Shown: positions 1-5,509 of the stretch, piece after piece
Numbering within the stretch: position 1 is the stretch's first letter
Layout: the number at the start of each line of letters is the position of its first letter
Assembly: GCA_947460525.1 (NCBI GenBank)
Contig: CANHIV010000059.1
Span: 1 to 6,539 of the forward strand
Length of the DNA stretch: 6,539 nt
Direction: 5' to 3'
Source of the DNA: Flavobacteriales bacterium
Lineage (GTDB): Bacteria; Bacteroidota; Bacteroidia; Flavobacteriales_D; Sanyastnellaceae
Translations under genes and position numbers: made by a program
The notes under the pieces: model-generated
Database searches by the model: none
Told to the model about the DNA's origin: nothing
What the model saw: only the letters and a program-made list of their open reading frames with translations

Positions 1-330
1 ATCTTCATTCGAGACCTTTATTACATACTCTACGGATCCACTAAAATCCTTGATCGCAATTTGACTTTCAGCTTCCTCCATCAATTTTTCAAAAGCCTCA
101 TTGTCATTGGTATCATTTAGACCTCCATAACGGCGACACTTGTCAAGTCCTGGATATTGACAGATTATTTCCCAACCAAATCCTCCATTTGGTAATGTGA
201 CCAATTGATGACTCACTTCTCTGTAGCCAAATAATCCTCGGTCCGATCTAAACACAGACACAATTGGCCAATACGCAAATGCATTGAAACCAAATGAGAA
301 AAAACAGAGTAAAAAGATTGCTTTTTTCAT
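1..330 (-). CDS. Secreted protein of unknown function, N-terminal part
   Basis: This is an open frame of 110 codons from ATG at 330 to the left edge with no stop, so the C-terminus lies outside the window. Residues 1-19 form a clear signal peptide: MKK, a hydrophobic run rich in Phe and Leu, and a likely signal peptidase I cut after AFA at 19. The mature part begins YWPIVSVF and carries two cysteines (57 and 65) that could form a disulfide. A more acidic stretch follows around residues 72-95. I do not recognise the family. The start is supported by the signal peptide and by the very AT-rich sequence directly before the ATG, as is usual in Bacteroidota where a Shine-Dalgarno is often absent. 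A palindrome at 419-437 and a half-site at 398-408 lie 70-110 bp upstream and may control it. The export prediction is firm; the function is unknown. Confidence 0.75.
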   Translation of the reverse strand, partial: MKKAIFLLCFFSFGFNAFAYWPIVSVFRSDRGLFGYREVSHQLVTLPNGGFGWEIICQYPGLDKCRRYGGLNDTNDNEAFEKLMEEAESQIAIKDFSGSVEYVIKVSNED

Positions 331-397
331 AATAAATAAATTTTAATTTTGGCCAATACTACAACAACATTTTTAAAGATAAAGCCTACAAATTCAC

Positions 398-408
398 TTT
401 TAGTACAA
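398..408. promoter_or_regulatory. Half-site of the TTTTTAGTAC motif
   Basis: TTTTAGTACAA repeats the left half of the two full palindromes in this window. Its AGTA core is offset 22 bp from the AGTA core of the full site at 419-437, about two helical turns, which would place both on one face of the DNA. It lies in the gap upstream of the secreted protein gene that starts at 330. That it is a protein-binding site is inference; an 11-bp AT-rich match could be chance. Confidence 0.3.
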
Positions 409-417
409 TTCCCCATC

Positions 418-441
418 ATTTTTAGTATAAGTACTAAAAAT
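418..441. promoter_or_regulatory. Palindromic candidate operator, copy 1
   Basis: A perfect inverted repeat with 10-bp arms, ATTTTTAGTA (418-427) and TACTAAAAAT (432-441), around TAAG. The inner 19 bp (419-437) match copy 2 at 1321-1339 as TTTTTAGTAnnnGTACTAA with identical spacing. It lies 7 bp past the stop of the response regulator gene and about 90 bp upstream of the secreted protein start at 330. It could instead be a weak terminator of the regulator gene, but the stem is almost all A/T and no U-run follows it on that strand. The second copy upstream of the same gene makes an operator the better reading. Confidence 0.5.
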
Positions 442-448
442 TTTCTAT

Positions 449-1162
449 TCAGGATTTTTTGATTTTCCTTTTTCTTTCCCGAGCCTCGTCACTCGCTTTA
501 ATCTCTTCATCCGTGCGGGGTTTGTACAAGGCGTGTAGCATGCACTTGCGCACAAAGTCCACTGGATTTTTTGCTTCCAATCGCTTTAATAATTCAGCAC
601 GTCGGGCATCAATGGCTTTCTTGGTCAAGTGCAATCGCACGGCCATCTCTTCGCTGGTTCTTCCATCGCAAATCATTTGAATCATCTCCAATTCCTTTGT
701 TCCAAAAGACAATCTCATTTTCAATGATTCATCTTTGTTACTTCCCTCCATCCATTGAATTTCCGTGGAATAATACTGTCCATATTTGTATACGGCCCTG
801 ATGGCCCTAACCATCTCATTGACTGTACTATTCTTGGGAACAAAACTCCTGGCGCCCCATTGCATGATCTCAAATACCATCCAAGGATCACTGTGCATGC
901 TGAACATGATGACTTTGGTGTCGGGGAATTTTTCCTGTATTATCACCAATGCTTCTTTTCCATTCATGATGGGCATATCCAAATCCATGAGCACCACATC
1001 AACAGGTTTGTCTGCCATCGCATCCAACAATTCCCTGCCATGGGTAGCCATGATGACCACCTGCATTCCACTTTGCCGATTCAACGTCCTACCCAACGAC
1101 TCCCGCATCAAGTGATGATCCTCCGCAATGGCCAATTGTATGACGGTTCTTTCTGTGTTCAT
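449..1162 (-). CDS. Orphan NarL/LuxR-type response regulator
   Basis: A 237-residue two-component response regulator expected to bind DNA when phosphorylated. The receiver domain (about 8-125) has every key residue: acidic pair E14-D15, phospho-acceptor D60 in VVLMDLDMP, switch Ser S88 and Lys K110 in the VPK motif. The C-terminal helix-turn-helix spans about 150-212 and starts at FGTKELEMIQMICDG, which corresponds to the usual LTxRExEVL block. Its recognition helix reads TKKAIDARRAELLKRL where most relatives have a TVETHRxNIxxK pattern, so DNA specificity is probably unusual. Residues 215-237 are a highly charged Lys/Arg/Glu tail. No histidine kinase is adjacent on this strand. The nearest kinase is the separate operon at 3618, so cross-talk is possible but not shown. 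Palindromes at 419-437 and 1321-1339 flank the gene and may be its targets. The family call is firm; the target genes are inference. Confidence 0.93.
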   Translation of the reverse strand: MNTERTVIQLAIAEDHHLMRESLGRTLNRQSGMQVVIMATHGRELLDAMADKPVDVVLMDLDMPIMNGKEALVIIQEKFPDTKVIMFSMHSDPWMVFEIMQWGARSFVPKNSTVNEMVRAIRAVYKYGQYYSTEIQWMEGSNKDESLKMRLSFGTKELEMIQMICDGRTSEEMAVRLHLTKKAIDARRAELLKRLEAKNPVDFVRKCMLHALYKPRTDEEIKASDEARERKRKIKKS

Positions 1163-1320
1163 GATGGTTCAATTGGAATTTCTATTTGGATTTGTCCGCC
1201 ATGGGCCTATTTGCAGTTAAGGCAATTGGTCCATAGTTCCGTTAATCATGCGCCTAAAATTGTTCTGTTCTTAACTTCAATAATAATACGTATTCAGATT
1301 CAATACCATCATCCCCCTGA

Positions 1321-1339
1321 TTTTTAGTACTTGTACTAA
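1321..1339. promoter_or_regulatory. Palindromic candidate operator, copy 2
   Basis: TTTTTAGTACTTGTACTAA contains perfect 7-bp arms TTAGTAC and GTACTAA around TT. It matches 419-437 at 16 of 19 positions, differing only in the three-base spacer, with the same spacing. It lies about 160 bp upstream of the response regulator start and about 265 bp upstream of the peptidase start, so it could serve either gene. Autoregulation by the regulator is the simplest idea, but another factor could bind. The half-sites loosely recall the NarL heptamer TACYYMT, in the opposite relative orientation to the usual 7-2-7 arrangement. Confidence 0.5.
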
Positions 1340-1502
1340 TTCTCACTATACAATTTGTACAACCCAAGCCATCAATTTCGCAATTTTCATACTGAAAATC
1401 AATTCAATATAGATGGATGCAAGATTGGAAGTTGCTGCACCATCGAGCCATCTAATCCATTTTGAGCTGACTAAAAATTTATTTTTATATCGTTTTCGGT
1501 GC

Positions 1503-1554
1503 AAAATGGAATCTTTCCCAATCTCGCCAAGGTTGATGAAGGATTCCATTTTTT
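1503..1554 (+). other. Long leader hairpin before the peptidase gene
   Basis: Positions 1503-1517 can pair with 1538-1552 in a 15-bp stem containing one G-U pair; the outer 11 bp are perfect (AAAATGGAATC against GATTCCATTTT). Inside, 1519-1523 can pair with 1531-1535 (again one G-U), leaving a 7-nt loop. A run of six T ends at 1554. The hairpin finishes 48 nt before the peptidase ATG. It could be a terminator or attenuator for transcripts entering from upstream, a stabilising 5' leader structure, or a relic of a repeat element. The pairing is seen directly; the role is not. Confidence 0.55.
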
Positions 1555-1602
1555 CTGGCTTCAATCAGAATCAATGGCCATGAGGTGGCTTATTTTTACT
1601 AC

Positions 1603-2877
1603 ATGAAACAATTGAGCTTCTTTTTATTCATGACTATCGGTTTGTCATTATGGGGACAAACCACCGCCGCATGGGAAAATCATTTACACCAGGACATTCA
1701 AGTTTTAACTTCTGATTCGCTGGAGGGTCGTTTGGTAGGCAGCCCTGGGGAAATCAAAGCTGCACATTATATCGCAGATCGCATGCAAAACATTGGTCTA
1801 AAAGCCAAAGGTAGCGATGGCTACTTTCAATATTTCAACTTCACGCCCCATGCAGCTCCGCACAAAATGGAAAACGATGGCAAGAGCACCTTGGGAACGG
1901 GTTATGTCAAAGAACAAACCGGAAGAAATGTCGTGGGCTTTTGGGACCGAGGATTTTCTGAGACCATTGTCATTGGTGCCCACTATGACCACTTGGGATG
2001 GGGAGATGAAAACTCCTTGTGGAGCGGCGAAAAACGAATCCATCGCGGAGCAGATGACAATGCCAGTGGTGTAAGCGCCTTGCTTTTCTTGGCTGAGGCA
2101 CTTCAAAAAGAATCACCTGAAAAATTAGGTCCCGTCAATTTTCTTTTCATTGCCTTTAGCGGAGAAGAAAAAGGATTGTATGGCAGCAATTATTTTTCTA
2201 AAAACCCAACCGTTCCAGTAGCGCAGATTTCATGCATGCTCAACATGGACATGGTGGGTCGTTTGAAAGCGGATCGCACCTTGGCCATCAATGGTACAGG
2301 CACCTCTTCTTTTTGGAAGAAGGCCATCAAAAAAAGCAACAAACAAATGGGCAACAAAGCCTTTCAATTGGTACTCTCAGAAAGTGGAACGGGTCCGAGT
2401 GATCACACCTCATTCTACAATGTTGGCATTCCCGTTCTTCATTTCTTTACTGGGCAACATGACCAATACCACAAGCCTACTGATGAATTGGGATTGATTG
2501 ACTTCAATGGCCTGCAAGACATTGCGCAGTTGATTGAAAATATAGCCATTGCTGCAAGTAAAAAAGGGAAATTGGATTTTGTCAAAACCAAAGAAGAAAA
2601 AAGTCAACAAGCGGCCAACTTCAAAGTTACCTTGGGGGTAATGCCCGATTATCTCTATAGCGGTGAAGGACTAAAAATAGACGGCACCAAAGAAGGACGA
2701 CCTGGCGCCAAAGCTGGTTTGAAACAAGGAGACATTATCTTGTCCATGGGCAAATACCCTATTGCCGATATTTATGCCTACATGGATGCCTTAAGCAAAT
2801 TCAATCCTGGTGAAAAAACAGAAATTGAAATTGTAAGAGAGGGGAAAAAGATGAAACTTCCTGTTGTATTTGAATAA
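1603..2877 (+). CDS. Secreted M28 zinc aminopeptidase with C-terminal PDZ domain
   Basis: A 424-residue di-zinc exopeptidase of family M28, expected to release N-terminal amino acids from peptides outside the cytoplasm. I chose ATG 1603 because it gives a clean signal peptide (MKQLSFFLFMTIGLSLWG, likely cut near residue 19); an in-frame GTG at 1585 would add six residues before it. The metal and catalytic set is complete: H127 in GAHYDHLG, D152 in GADDNASG, catalytic E188 and ligand E189 in FSGEEKGLYGS, D216 in NMDMVGR, and H290 in QYHKPTDE. Residues from about 340 to the end form a PDZ-like domain with a GRPGAKAGLKQGDIIL core, which in such proteases is thought to bind peptide ends. The gene stands alone: a hairpin lies upstream and a strong terminator starts 7 bp after the stop. 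The family is certain; the substrate is unknown. Confidence 0.95.
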   Translation: MKQLSFFLFMTIGLSLWGQTTAAWENHLHQDIQVLTSDSLEGRLVGSPGEIKAAHYIADRMQNIGLKAKGSDGYFQYFNFTPHAAPHKMENDGKSTLGTGYVKEQTGRNVVGFWDRGFSETIVIGAHYDHLGWGDENSLWSGEKRIHRGADDNASGVSALLFLAEALQKESPEKLGPVNFLFIAFSGEEKGLYGSNYFSKNPTVPVAQISCMLNMDMVGRLKADRTLAINGTGTSSFWKKAIKKSNKQMGNKAFQLVLSESGTGPSDHTSFYNVGIPVLHFFTGQHDQYHKPTDELGLIDFNGLQDIAQLIENIAIAASKKGKLDFVKTKEEKSQQAANFKVTLGVMPDYLYSGEGLKIDGTKEGRPGAKAGLKQGDIILSMGKYPIADIYAYMDALSKFNPGEKTEIEIVREGKKMKLPVVFE

Positions 2878-2883
2878 AACTTG

Positions 2884-2910
2884 AAAAGCACCAAAATCGG
2901 TGCTTTTTTT
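2884..2910 (+). terminator. Intrinsic terminator after the peptidase
   Basis: AAAAGCACC (2884-2892) pairs with GGTGCTTTT (2899-2907) around the six-base loop AAAATC, and the T-run continues to 2910. This is a textbook Rho-independent terminator, 7 bp after the peptidase TAA. The A-run on the other side could also let it work on the minus strand. It shows that the following signalling operon is transcribed separately, and it argues against the TTG at 2881 as a start for the next gene. Confidence 0.9.
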
Positions 2911-2951
2911 CATCTGCGCAAAAACACGGAGACCACACTCCTAAAAAAAAC

Positions 2952-2959
2952 TAAATTTG
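2952..2959 (+). promoter_or_regulatory. Candidate Bacteroidota -7 element for the signalling operon
   Basis: TAAATTTG is an exact match to the TAnnTTTG -7 consensus known from Bacteroidota. It sits between the upstream terminator and the ATG at 2977, the expected place for the operon promoter, and would give a leader of roughly 10 nt. No clear TTG is present in the -33 position, so the match is partial. One exact 8-mer in an AT-rich stretch can arise by chance. Confidence 0.45.
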
Positions 2960-2976
2960 AGAATAAGCTTTTGCGC

Positions 2977-3615
2977 ATGGATTTGTATACTTTGTTGAAT
3001 GGAATAATGATTGGTTGTGAAATGATCCCCTTGATCATTTTGCTCTCACTGATTGCGCGCAACAAAACGGTAGCTCCCAGATGGATATTTCTCACAGCCA
3101 CCGCCTTCATTGGTGGTTGCTACGAGCTCACGGCTGATTTATTCCCGGAGGGATTCGATGACTATTGGTACTATGCATTTACTGTTTTCGAAACCGCAGG
3201 AATCATTTACTTCTTTTCCCCCTACTCGCCGCGCTGGACGAGTATTGCATTGCTCAGCATCACTTTGATTTTCACTTTGCTCTTGTTTAGCAACATCAGC
3301 AAGGAGATGAACATGTACCGCTTTGGCTGGGTATGTTTGATGCAATTGGCCATCACGCTGATTTGTATATTTCAATGGGGCCGTGATCGATTTCAAAATT
3401 TATTGTACCCTTCCCTTTTCGATGATCCTGATTTTTACGCCATCATTGGTTTGGTGATTTACCTAGCGGTTTGTAGCTTCTATTACTTGCTCTACCCCTA
3501 CATGATTCAATTTCCCAATGACAATCTATTGTTCTATTGGATCATCTTGCCAGGGGCCATTTCAGCCTACGGCATGCTATTGGGCATTGGTGCTTGGAAA
3601 CAACAAAAAGCATAG
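2977..3615 (+). CDS. Seven-segment membrane protein, candidate sensor subunit
   Basis: This 212-residue protein is almost wholly hydrophobic, with seven likely membrane segments near residues 7-26, 36-55, 64-80, 87-106, 116-134, 153-175 and 184-206. Connections are short and there is no extracytoplasmic domain. Acidic residues lie in or at the edges of the first three segments (E15, E50, E72). I do not recognise the family. ATG 2977 is preferred over an in-frame TTG at 2881: the longer version would begin inside the preceding terminator stem and would add a charged, non-conserved-looking 32 residues. The stop is only 2 nt before the histidine kinase start, so the two are surely co-transcribed and probably co-translated. 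Because that kinase has no sensor domain, this protein is the obvious candidate to supply signal input. That role is inference from position; a transporter or an unrelated membrane protein cannot be excluded. Confidence 0.85.
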   Translation: MDLYTLLNGIMIGCEMIPLIILLSLIARNKTVAPRWIFLTATAFIGGCYELTADLFPEGFDDYWYYAFTVFETAGIIYFFSPYSPRWTSIALLSITLIFTLLLFSNISKEMNMYRFGWVCLMQLAITLICIFQWGRDRFQNLLYPSLFDDPDFYAIIGLVIYLAVCSFYYLLYPYMIQFPNDNLLFYWIILPGAISAYGMLLGIGAWKQQKA

Positions 3616-3617
3616 CG

Positions 3618-4385
3618 ATGGACCAAACCCGACACATTCTCAATATGTATTATTGGATTGGATTCTCGATGATCCTTTTGATGGTTTTTCTCATCTTTTA
3701 CATCAGTCATTTTTATTACAAAACATTATTCTCCAAGCAAAAAAACTTGCAGCACCAGATGATGGATGAGGTGCTCAAATCGCGTGAATCCGAGCAGGTG
3801 CGCATCGCGCGGGATCTGCATGATGGCGTATTGGGTGATTTGGCAGCCATTCGTTTTTCTTTGAATCTTTTCAAAAGCCAACTCTCAACAGCGCAGCAAA
3901 ACTTCATCATTCAAACCGAAGAGCAATTGCAAAAAATTACGCAAGAGATTCGGGGACTCTGTCATGATTTGGTTCCGCCCATATTAGAAACAGTAGGCTT
4001 GGTCAAAACCCTTCAAACGGTATTGGACGAAAAGGCCCAACGCACGGGAAAGAAAATCGAATTGCAAGTTGACTATGTGCCTCAGCTATCGGCGATAGAT
4101 GAATTGCACATCTTGCGCTTGGTGCAGGAGTGGTTGGCCAATCATTTTCAGCACAACAGAAGCAACACCTTTCAAGTACATTTTGCACCAGTAGACAATG
4201 CCCATTGGAAGATTGTCTTAACCGACAACGGAGAAAAATTCAATTGGCAGCAACTCATGCAGCAATCGCAGGGATTGGGATGGAAGAATTTGCAAGCCCG
4301 AGTGATGATCTTGCAAGGAGTGGTTGAGCAGAATGAAGTAGAATTGGGAAATGAAATAGAAATAACAATACCTGTACGCTTATGA
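3618..4385 (+). CDS. Sensor-less histidine kinase, HisKA_3 (NarX/DesK-like) type
   Basis: A 255-residue membrane-anchored histidine kinase. One membrane segment (about 11-32) is followed by a short coiled linker (40-60), then the HisKA_3 dimerisation and phosphotransfer domain with the phospho-acceptor H68 in RIARDLHDGVLGDL. A HATPase_c domain follows: N-box E171, N175 and H179, G1 box starting at D203 (DNGEKF) and G2 box GLGWKNLQARV from 219. The G1 box has Lys where the second Gly of DxGxG is usual, so nucleotide binding may be altered. There is no periplasmic, PAS, GAF or TPR sensing region, so input must come from a partner, most likely the membrane protein 2 nt upstream. ATG 3618 is chosen because it directly follows the upstream stop; an in-frame ATG at 3537 would lie inside that gene. 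The stop overlaps the next start as ATGA. The kinase call is firm; the stimulus is unknown. Confidence 0.93.
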   Translation: MDQTRHILNMYYWIGFSMILLMVFLIFYISHFYYKTLFSKQKNLQHQMMDEVLKSRESEQVRIARDLHDGVLGDLAAIRFSLNLFKSQLSTAQQNFIIQTEEQLQKITQEIRGLCHDLVPPILETVGLVKTLQTVLDEKAQRTGKKIELQVDYVPQLSAIDELHILRLVQEWLANHFQHNRSNTFQVHFAPVDNAHWKIVLTDNGEKFNWQQLMQQSQGLGWKNLQARVMILQGVVEQNEVELGNEIEITIPVRL

Positions 4386-5050
4386 TCAACATTGCATTGG
4401 TAGATGACCACAACTTGTTCCGCACCTCATTGGCAGCATGGCTCAACAACAACGAGAAATTGCATGTGGCTTTGGAGTGTGAGAATGGGAAGGAACTTCA
4501 ATTGTTTTTGCCCAAACACCAAATTGATGTTGTATTGTTGGACATACAAATGCCAGAGATGGATGGCATCGAAACCTGTGAATGGCTCACCCGCACACAT
4601 CCTGGTATCAAAATATTGATTGTCTCTTTTCTCAAAGACGTCGACATCATCTATCAAATGATGCAACGCGGAGCGCACGGTTACTTTTCGAAGGAATCGG
4701 CACCGGAGGAATTGGCCAACGCCATTCTTTCCTTGGATTACACCTCATTCTTCTTCAATCACAGCATACGTCACATCATTCAGGAAGCCAAGAAATGGAA
4801 ACCCACCAAGAAAGAAGTCAGTACCGCACCCGCAACATCCCATGATCAATTGTTCACCCAGCGCGAAACAGAGATATTGAAGTGGGTCAGTCAGGGCTTA
4901 AAAAGCGCAGAAATTGGAGACAAGATGAACATTGATGTTCGCACTGTTGAAACCCATCGAAGGAACATCATCGAAAAAACCCCCGCCAAGAATATGATCG
5001 GCGCTGTGCTCTGGGCCTTCAAGGAAGGGTGGATCGATTTGGAAGGGTAA
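4382..5050 (+). CDS. NarL/LuxR-type response regulator, partner of the kinase
   Basis: A 222-residue response regulator and last gene of the operon. The receiver domain (2-118) has D8-D9, phospho-acceptor D54 in VVLLDIQMPEMDG, switch S82 and K104 in FSKES. A linker of about 40 residues (118-157) leads to a canonical LuxR-type helix-turn-helix (158-218): FTQRETEILKWVSQGLKSAEIG, then the recognition helix with RTVETHRRNI. The ATGA overlap with the kinase stop indicates translational coupling and makes this the cognate partner with high likelihood. Compared with the orphan regulator at 449-1162 it has the same domain order but a far more typical DNA-binding helix, so the two should read different sites. 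I saw no copy of the TTTTTAGTA palindrome before this operon. The stop is 1 nt from the stop of the convergent gene, leaving no room for a terminator between them. Confidence 0.95.
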   Translation: MINIALVDDHNLFRTSLAAWLNNNEKLHVALECENGKELQLFLPKHQIDVVLLDIQMPEMDGIETCEWLTRTHPGIKILIVSFLKDVDIIYQMMQRGAHGYFSKESAPEELANAILSLDYTSFFFNHSIRHIIQEAKKWKPTKKEVSTAPATSHDQLFTQRETEILKWVSQGLKSAEIGDKMNIDVRTVETHRRNIIEKTPAKNMIGAVLWAFKEGWIDLEG

Positions 5051-5051
5051 T

Positions 5052-5399
5052 TCACCCAATGACCCACTTTACTTGTCTCCACATGCCGTTGGCATTTTTC
5101 CAACGGATGGTGTAAATGCCGGCGGGGCGTTGCTGACCGCGTACACGAATGCGACCCCCTTCTTGGGCCTGTCCATAACCTTGTTCAGCTTCGCCTTTGC
5201 TATTGATAATCCAAAATGTCACCCATTCATCCAAGTCCCAATCGGCTTGAATGTAGGCATCATGCCCCTCAGGGGTGGGATTGGGAAATAGAATACAATC
5301 ACCTGAGAGACGAAATACTGTGTTCAAAGATTTTTCTGATTGTGAAAAACCCAATAAGGAAGTGCAAATCCCCACAAGGAGTATGGCAAGTGATTTCAT
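5052..5399 (-). CDS. Small secreted protein resembling a T9SS type A sorting domain
   Basis: A 115-residue protein with a signal peptide (MKSLAILLVGICTSLLGFSQ, cut likely after 20) and then little beyond a domain of about 80 residues. That domain has the hallmarks of the type IX secretion type A C-terminal signal: LFPNPT at 37-42, a middle beta segment with VTFWIINSKGE at 60-70, RPAGIYTIRW at 91-100 and a terminal strand ending VKWVIG. In known cargo this domain follows a large passenger; here about 16 mature residues precede it. ATG 5399 is chosen over 5426 because it starts the signal peptide directly. The cysteine at 12 is not in a proper lipobox. It may be a tiny secreted protein, a degenerate remnant of a larger cargo, or a structural homologue used differently. 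The domain resemblance is by eye and fairly strong; the function is unknown. Confidence 0.75.
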   Translation of the reverse strand: MKSLAILLVGICTSLLGFSQSEKSLNTVFRLSGDCILFPNPTPEGHDAYIQADWDLDEWVTFWIINSKGEAEQGYGQAQEGGRIRVRGQQRPAGIYTIRWKNANGMWRQVKWVIG

Positions 5400-5480
5400 T
5401 TGTCTAGCGTTTGTCCAAAATTGCATTCTATTTTCTGGGCGGACTTCCGTATTTCTACTGAATCCAATCCCTGCCTTTAT

Positions 5481-5488
5481 TATCTTTA
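5481..5488 (+). promoter_or_regulatory. Possible -7 element for dnaG
   Basis: TATCTTTA matches TAnnTTTG in seven... that is, in all but the last fixed base, and lies 21 bp before the dnaG ATG in the 110-bp divergent gap. No TTG is found at the -33 distance. A GGAG at 5495-5498, 11 bp before the ATG, may act as a weak ribosome binding site. Both are weak calls. Confidence 0.25.
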
Positions 5489-5509
5489 TCGACCGGAGAA
5501 ATTCCTACC

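Larger units (their letters stand above)
1163..1602. other. Divergent intergenic region, 440 bp
   Basis: No convincing gene lies between the response regulator (minus) and the peptidase (plus). A 72-codon minus frame here starts at TTG, runs through the hairpin and resembles no known protein. The region holds the palindrome at 1321-1339, a TTGTACAA palindrome at 1355-1362 that may be coincidental, and the long hairpin at 1503-1552. It must carry both divergent promoters, but I found no exact TAnnTTTG element on either strand. The best weak candidate for the peptidase is TTTG at 1461-1464 followed by an imperfect element near 1488-1496, which would start transcription close to the hairpin. Confidence 0.6.

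Noticed and set aside
418..441. Reading the palindrome as a terminator of the response regulator gene
   Set aside because: The stem is nearly all A/T and on the minus strand it is followed by GATGGGG rather than a U-run. A matching copy exists upstream of the same gene, where a terminator makes no sense.
755..1327. Plus-strand frame of 190 codons opposite the response regulator
   Set aside because: It is antisense to a clear response regulator with a full receiver motif set. Its translation is rich in His and Ile with no domain, as expected of a shadow frame.
1355..1362. TTGTACAA palindrome near copy 2 of the operator
   Set aside because: An 8-bp palindrome in AT-rich DNA is expected by chance, and it lacks the TTTTTAGTA arm shared by the two full sites.
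1346..1564. Minus-strand frame of 72 codons in the divergent intergenic region
   Set aside because: It starts at TTG, has no recognisable domain or signal peptide, and runs through the long hairpin at 1503-1552. The region is better read as regulatory.
2881..2976. Upstream extension of the membrane protein from TTG 2881
   Set aside because: It would start inside the stem of the peptidase terminator, and the added residues are charged and unlike the rest. ATG 2977 follows a -7-like element.
3537..3617. Extension of the histidine kinase to ATG 3537
   Set aside because: It would overlap 79 bp of the membrane protein gene in another frame. ATG 3618 directly after that gene's stop gives the usual short N-terminus before the membrane segment.
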